This document shows, in pieces, positions 4,506 to 7,927 of a stretch of 7,927 nt of DNA; the first letter of the stretch is position 1, and every line of letters begins with the position of its first letter. The stretch is taken from contig JACZSS010000101.1 of NCBI GenBank assembly GCA_022574115.1, positions 1-7,927 on the forward strand. The letters are read 5' to 3'. Source of the DNA: Candidatus Heimdallarchaeota archaeon. GTDB taxonomy: Archaea; Asgardarchaeota; Heimdallarchaeia; Heimdallarchaeales; Kariarchaeaceae. Below the pieces are notes generated by a model. It saw only the letters and a list, made by a program, of their open reading frames with translations. It did not search any database and had not been told where the DNA came from. A program made the position numbers and the translations under genes.

Positions 4506-6068
4506 TTACTTCGAATTTTTGATAAATTCTCCAAACTCTTTGGTCATCTCGTCCCATGAAACAATATCTAGCATAAATTCTCGGATAATTGTTCCAACAT
4601 CCTGTATTGGGATTCTAACTTGTTTCATACTGTTACGTTCCCTTAATGTGACTGTATCATCCTCTAAACTGTCATAGTCATACGTAATGACCAAAGGAAT
4701 ACCGATTTCATCAGATCTTGCATACCGCTTGCCGATTTGCCCTGTTTGATCGTAGATCGCATCTATTCCTTGATCTTTTAGTTCCCAGAATAATTCTCGT
4801 GCACCCTCTGGTAAACCATCCTTTCTTTGAAGAGGTGCCACCACTACTTCCCACGGGGCGAGAGAATTTGGAAAATCAAACCAGGTCCAATCTCGATCTC
4901 CCTCCCGGTAACTGGCAAGGAGAATTGCATAGATTAATCGATCTACCCCAAATGATGGTTCAACCACATGTGGAATAATTTTCTTTCCATCTTCGCTTAT
5001 ATGTAATTTTGTTTTGGATTTTTCTTGATGTTTGCGTAAATCGTAATCTGTACGGTATGCCAATCCAACGCATTCCACTACTCCGAATGGAAATTCGATT
5101 TCTAAATCATAATTTGCCTTGCTATAATGAGCAGTTTCATGATCAAGTAGATGACGAAAGAAGAATTTCCCTTTTTTAATTCCAAGACTTTCAATAAATC
5201 CAGTTTCCATAGCTAGAAAATATCCCAGATATTGATTCACGATGAGACCAGAGTCTATTCCTTCTTTGATCGTGATAAATGTGGCCTTATCTCCTTTTTC
5301 TTGCGCTTCCTGGGATAAGAAATTAATCTCTGTATCTTGAAAATCATCCCATCGAGGGTGGGAATTCAAAAGGTCTGGATCGACAAACATCTCAAGTTCC
5401 ATCTGCTGTAATTCTCGGAGTCTCACTAGAAAGTTTCTTGGAGAAATCTCATTGCGGTATGCTCTTCCGATTTGGGCTATCCCAAATGGCAATTTGGCGC
5501 GCATAGAGTGACTTACTCTTCTGAAGCTCAAAAATATATTCTGGGCAGTTTCAGGTCTTAAATATCCTATATTACCAGATGTCGATCCAATATTCGTCGA
5601 AAACATCATATTGAACTGTTTAGGGGGACTGAGGTCGTGCTTACAGTTTGGACATTTGATTCGGTTGTCTTGTATTACTTTCCACATATCATCCAATGAC
5701 TGTCCCTCGACCTTAATTCCAACTTGCTCCAGAATTAAATGGTCGACGCGATACATACTTTTACAATTCTGACACTGTGTAAGTGGATCGTTAAATGAAT
5801 CAAGATGGCCAGAGGCTTCAAACACCTTTTCTGGGAGAATAGTTGAACCTGAAATTTCATACACATTATCTTCAGATTTGATAAAAGTATCTCGCCATAG
5901 ATCTATCATATTTTGACGTAACGCCTCTCCAACCGGTCCTAACTCGAAAAAACCAGCAGAACCACCATATATTTCAGCCGTTGGGAATACGATTCCTCGC
6001 TTTAGACAAACTTCTATTATCGTTTCCTGAAGGGTTTTTGATTTTCCTTTGGTCTTCTTTTTTGTCAT
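4506..6068 (-). CDS. glyS: Glycyl-tRNA synthetase (archaeal/eukaryotic alpha2 type)
   Basis: This enzyme charges tRNA-Gly with glycine using ATP. The 520-residue class II synthetase has the N-terminal catalytic region (GIVFPTAEIYGGSAGFFELGP near 25-45), a zinc site from C99-x2-C102 and C139-x2-C142, the glycine-enzyme signature GYLRPETAQ (168-176), motif 2 around GRAYRNEISPR (201-211), and motif 3 EPSFGVDRLIYAIL (370-383). The anticodon-binding domain spans about 403-505 and contains GKRYARSDEIGIP and TVTLRERNSM. The length suits single-chain archaeal GlyRS, with few of the usual insertions. It starts at ATG 6068, followed by a lysine-rich tail. No Shine-Dalgarno site is clear, but TTATTAAA (6097-6104, minus strand) suits a leaderless start. 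It follows TatD on the same strand after a 99-base gap and converges on the E2-like gene. Confidence 0.97.
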   Translation of the reverse strand: MTKKKTKGKSKTLQETIIEVCLKRGIVFPTAEIYGGSAGFFELGPVGEALRQNMIDLWRDTFIKSEDNVYEISGSTILPEKVFEASGHLDSFNDPLTQCQNCKSMYRVDHLILEQVGIKVEGQSLDDMWKVIQDNRIKCPNCKHDLSPPKQFNMMFSTNIGSTSGNIGYLRPETAQNIFLSFRRVSHSMRAKLPFGIAQIGRAYRNEISPRNFLVRLRELQQMELEMFVDPDLLNSHPRWDDFQDTEINFLSQEAQEKGDKATFITIKEGIDSGLIVNQYLGYFLAMETGFIESLGIKKGKFFFRHLLDHETAHYSKANYDLEIEFPFGVVECVGLAYRTDYDLRKHQEKSKTKLHISEDGKKIIPHVVEPSFGVDRLIYAILLASYREGDRDWTWFDFPNSLAPWEVVVAPLQRKDGLPEGARELFWELKDQGIDAIYDQTGQIGKRYARSDEIGIPLVITYDYDSLEDDTVTLRERNSMKQVRIPIQDVGTIIREFMLDIVSWDEMTKEFGEFIKNSK

Positions 6069-6096
6069 TACACTCTAAGTCCACTCTGGCTTTCTC

Positions 6097-6104
6097 TTTA
6101 ATAA
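6097..6104 (-). promoter_or_regulatory. Candidate TATA box for glycyl-tRNA synthetase
   Basis: TTATTAAA on the minus strand ends 28 bases before the ATG at 6068, the spacing expected for transcription starting at or next to the start codon. Confidence 0.4.
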
Positions 6105-6167
6105 CTTTGAAGTTGTGTACGCTTTAGAAATTAAGTATAGGTATCTTACAATGTTGTCCTCACAATC

Positions 6168-6923
6168 TCATATCTGATAAAATTGTTTTGTCGTCTTTAG
6201 AATGACTTTGGAAAGATCATCTAGCTCTGAATCCATAACTTCACAAAGTTTTTTAGCTGCAATAGGAATATTTTTCGGTGTATTTTCTTTAATATCTGGA
6301 GATGGTGCGCAGAATGGGCTGTCTGTCTCAAGTACAATGTTTTCCAATCCAGCGCGTTTAGCTACTTTTCTTCTGTTCTTTCTTATGACAACATTGGTAG
6401 GAATCGAGATGAGATAACCTAAATCTAGGGATCGATTAACTTCTTCCAAATTACCTTCAAAGGAATGCAACAACACCGGTGTATGGGCAAATTTTTCCAG
6501 AACATCCAAACATCTAGATTCTGCCTTCCTGGAGTGGACGACTAATGGCAACTTATATTCAGTAGCTAGTTCTATGGCTGATTGAAATAATGACTCCTGT
6601 CTGAGTCTTTTACTGTCATCTTTAACCCAGTAATAATCTAGACCTACTTCACCAATCGCAACAATTTTAGTACCACGCTCAAGTACTTCACGTATCTGAT
6701 CTGCATTTGTTAGTTCGTTTGCTAAAGTGGGTTGTAATCCAAGAGTCACACTTATGTCTGACAAAGATCCTGACTCTACAACTTGCTTAAATGATTGAGG
6801 ATCCGACGAACAATTTACGATATGTGTGACTGAATTAGTCCTGGCGTCCTTAATTACTGATTTTATTTTGTTATTATCGAACCACGGTAGATGTAAATGA
6901 CAGTGTGAATCGATGAATTCCAT
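6168..6923 (-). CDS. TatD-family metal-dependent hydrolase (DNase-like)
   Basis: The 251-residue protein belongs to the TatD group of the amidohydrolase TIM barrels; characterised members are metal-dependent nucleases, often 3'-5' exonucleases on DNA. All metal-binding positions are visible: D5-S-H7-C-H9 near the N-terminus, E92 in GEVGLDYYW, H130 in LVVHSR, H153 in LLHSFEG, and D201 in LETDSPF. The usual GIHPH motif is replaced by GLQPT (62-66), which removes two conserved histidines, and LHCFTG is LHSFEG, so activity or substrate may differ from the standard enzyme. Length is typical. The start is ATG 6923, 41 bases after the GTPase gene on the same strand, so the two are probably one transcript. 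Cytosolic; no signal peptide. Confidence 0.92.
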   Translation of the reverse strand: MEFIDSHCHLHLPWFDNNKIKSVIKDARTNSVTHIVNCSSDPQSFKQVVESGSLSDISVTLGLQPTLANELTNADQIREVLERGTKIVAIGEVGLDYYWVKDDSKRLRQESLFQSAIELATEYKLPLVVHSRKAESRCLDVLEKFAHTPVLLHSFEGNLEEVNRSLDLGYLISIPTNVVIRKNRRKVAKRAGLENIVLETDSPFCAPSPDIKENTPKNIPIAAKKLCEVMDSELDDLSKVILKTTKQFYQI

Positions 6924-6964
6924 CTATATGACCATCCTGAAATCGAGTTGGATTGTAGTGCGAA

Positions 6965-7600
6965 TTATTTTATTACTTTTAACCAACGTAAGATGGTCTC
7001 ACCTAGTGCCTCAAATGCTGGCTCGACGTTTAACCCAGTTATAGCCGATGTGTCAAAATATTGGATATTAAATCCACGGGTCTCTGCATTTTTATTTAAT
7101 TTAATCAATAAAGCGTCAATATCTTCCTGTGGAACGACCTCTTCTGCTGTATCTACAAGATCATATTTGTTTCCCAAGAGAATAGTTGGAATGTCACCAC
7201 GACCACTATTCTTATTCATCTCCTTCAACCAGTTTTCTATATTGTCAAAGGATGATGGTCTAGTACGATCAAATACCATCAAGGAACCGAAGCATCCCTT
7301 ATAGTACATCCCCCTTACATTGGAAAATGTAGCTTGACCAGCTAAATCCCAAATTTGAAAAGTTGTTTGAAAAATTTTATCGTCGAATTTAAATGTTTTC
7401 TCGGTAGCAGCGAAATCGGCACCAATTGTCATCAAATGATCTTGTGTGAAACCTTGACCCAAGTAATTTCTGCGCAAATTTGTTTTTCCCACCGCTCCAT
7501 CTCCCAACAATGTAATTTTCAGAAAATAATTTTGATCGCCACTTGCGCTCGCTTTGGTCCGAATTTCAGGTGGAGATTTCTCCTTTTTTTTCCAAAACAA
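6965..7600 (-). CDS. Rab/Ras-like small GTPase
   Basis: The 211-residue protein has every G-motif of the Ras superfamily: P-loop GDGAVGKT (33-40), switch I threonine T58 in TIGADF, WDLAGQ (84-89) with the catalytic glutamine Q89, NKYD (144-147) and TSA (184-186). The WDLAGQ and YYKG features are Rab/Ras-like, typical of Asgard archaeal GTPases. Odd points are an asparagine after GKT, where Ser or Thr is usual, GQATF where Rabs have GQERF, a 26-residue basic extension (MFWKKKEK...) that could touch membrane, and no C-terminal cysteines, so no prenylation as in eukaryotic Rabs. The start is TTG at 7600, chosen because a TAG lies four codons upstream and AGGAT is correctly spaced; a TATA box lies at 7634-7641. 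It leads a likely two-gene unit with TatD. Confidence 0.93.
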   Translation of the reverse strand: MFWKKKEKSPPEIRTKASASGDQNYFLKITLLGDGAVGKTNLRRNYLGQGFTQDHLMTIGADFAATEKTFKFDDKIFQTTFQIWDLAGQATFSNVRGMYYKGCFGSLMVFDRTRPSSFDNIENWLKEMNKNSGRGDIPTILLGNKYDLVDTAEEVVPQEDIDALLIKLNKNAETRGFNIQYFDTSAITGLNVEPAFEALGETILRWLKVIK

Positions 7601-7633
7601 TGAAATATCCTAATTTCACTCAACTTCGCTTGG

Positions 7634-7641
7634 TTATAAAG
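7634..7641 (-). promoter_or_regulatory. TATA box for the GTPase-TatD unit
   Basis: CTTTATAA on the minus strand is a good archaeal TATA element. It predicts a start near 7612, giving a leader of about 12 bases that contains AGGAT just ahead of the TTG start. Confidence 0.5.
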
Positions 7642-7717
7642 AATTCGAGATTACTTCACTTTTTCGGTCAAATCAATTTTGAATTTAGCATGTAGATTGA
7701 TCTAGTTAGTTCGGGAG

Positions 7718-7789
7718 GTGTTTTTGATACGTTTGAGAAAATATTTGCAACGAATTACGATAATTAATCGAGATTCACAATCATTTTGA
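7718..7789 (+). CDS. Possible micro-ORF with strong Shine-Dalgarno site
   Basis: GGGAGGTG at 7713-7720 is the strongest ribosome-binding motif in this part of the window. Five or so bases later TTG (7724) opens a 21-codon frame, MIRLRKYLQRITIINRDSQSF, ending in TGA at 7787-7789; a GTG at 7718 is also in frame. The peptide is basic and unlike any family I know. It lies in the otherwise empty gap before the zinc-ribbon gene, so it could be a leader peptide or a chance event. Confidence 0.2.
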   Translation: MFLIRLRKYLQRITIINRDSQSF

Positions 7790-7868
7790 ATGGTTATTAA
7801 CAACTAATTTTGACGGTAACAGCAATAATCATATTAGGCAAAACCCGATCACCATTAGTATAACTTAA

Positions 7869-7927
7869 ATGATTTGTAAAGAATGTGGTGCGTTTTTAAT
7901 CCGATTCCCTTGTCCATCATGTGGACA
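7869..7927 (+). CDS. Zinc-ribbon protein, N-terminus only (cut by window end)
   Basis: ATG at 7869 opens a frame that runs off the window after 19 codons. It begins with two zinc knuckles, C3-x2-C6-G and C15-x2-C18-G (MICKECG, then PCPSCG), a pattern shared by archaeal zinc-ribbon proteins of many kinds, including small nucleic-acid binding proteins. AATCATATTAG near 7827-7837 could be the TATA element about 30 bases upstream, giving a leaderless or short-leader mRNA. No specific function can be assigned from this piece. Confidence 0.6.
   Translation, partial: MICKECGAFLIRFPCPSCG

Noticed and set aside
4718..4978. Plus-strand ORF inside the glycyl-tRNA synthetase gene
   Set aside because: It overlaps the conserved anticodon-binding and motif 3 region of an unmistakable gene on the other strand.
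6948..7603. Plus-strand ORFs opposite the GTPase gene
   Set aside because: They mirror a gene with all five G-motifs and have no features of their own.
1..7927. CRISPR array, insertion sequence or attachment site
   Set aside because: The only repeated units are the three 21-base copies at 130-192, which lack spacers; no transposase or flanking inverted repeats with target duplication were seen.

Overview
The window is AT-rich archaeal DNA and most probably comes from an Asgard-type archaeon. A Rab/Ras-like small GTPase, a JAMM/MPN-type protease, an E2-like (ubiquitin-conjugating fold) protein, an archaeal RNA polymerase subunit Rpo12, archaeal aIF1 and an archaeal/eukaryotic-type glycyl-tRNA synthetase sit together on one stretch. 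Candidate TATA boxes about 25 bases before several starts, which suggests leaderless or short-leader mRNAs, also fit an archaeon. The lineage is an inference from gene content; no rRNA or other marker gene is present.

Left edge (1-580): a GC-richer fragment encodes the N-terminus of a family 2 glycosyltransferase. It runs into three copies of a 21-base repeat and then, near position 195-215, into AT-rich sequence carrying the truncated end of a helical (TPR-like) minus-strand protein. This looks like a chimeric contig end. The next 500 bases hold no convincing gene but are rich in inverted repeats (689-707, 804-829, 835-847, 931-974, 983-1006). Information-processing genes follow on the plus strand: aIF1 (1104-1433, with no in-frame ATG ahead of its zinc motif), Rpo12 (1706-1852) and a three-helix membrane protein (1936-2457).

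Centre (2479-4441): this is the most interesting part. A minus-strand JAMM metallopeptidase is divergent from a plus-strand gene that encodes, once two single-base homopolymer frameshifts are allowed for, a 386-residue protein. That protein has a possible beta-grasp N-terminus, a SWIM zinc finger and a C-terminal E2-like domain with an HPD...C signature. The shared intergenic region holds a 26-base near-perfect palindrome. Together they look like a compact ubiquitin-like conjugation and deconjugation pair; no E1, RING protein or separate modifier gene is visible here.

Right part (4506-7600): three intact minus-strand genes encode glycyl-tRNA synthetase, a TatD-family metal-dependent hydrolase and the small GTPase. 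The GTPase and TatD genes are 41 bases apart and probably co-transcribed from a TATA box at 7634-7641. The window ends inside a plus-strand zinc-ribbon gene (7869 onward). No tRNA, rRNA, CRISPR array, insertion sequence or origin was recognised.
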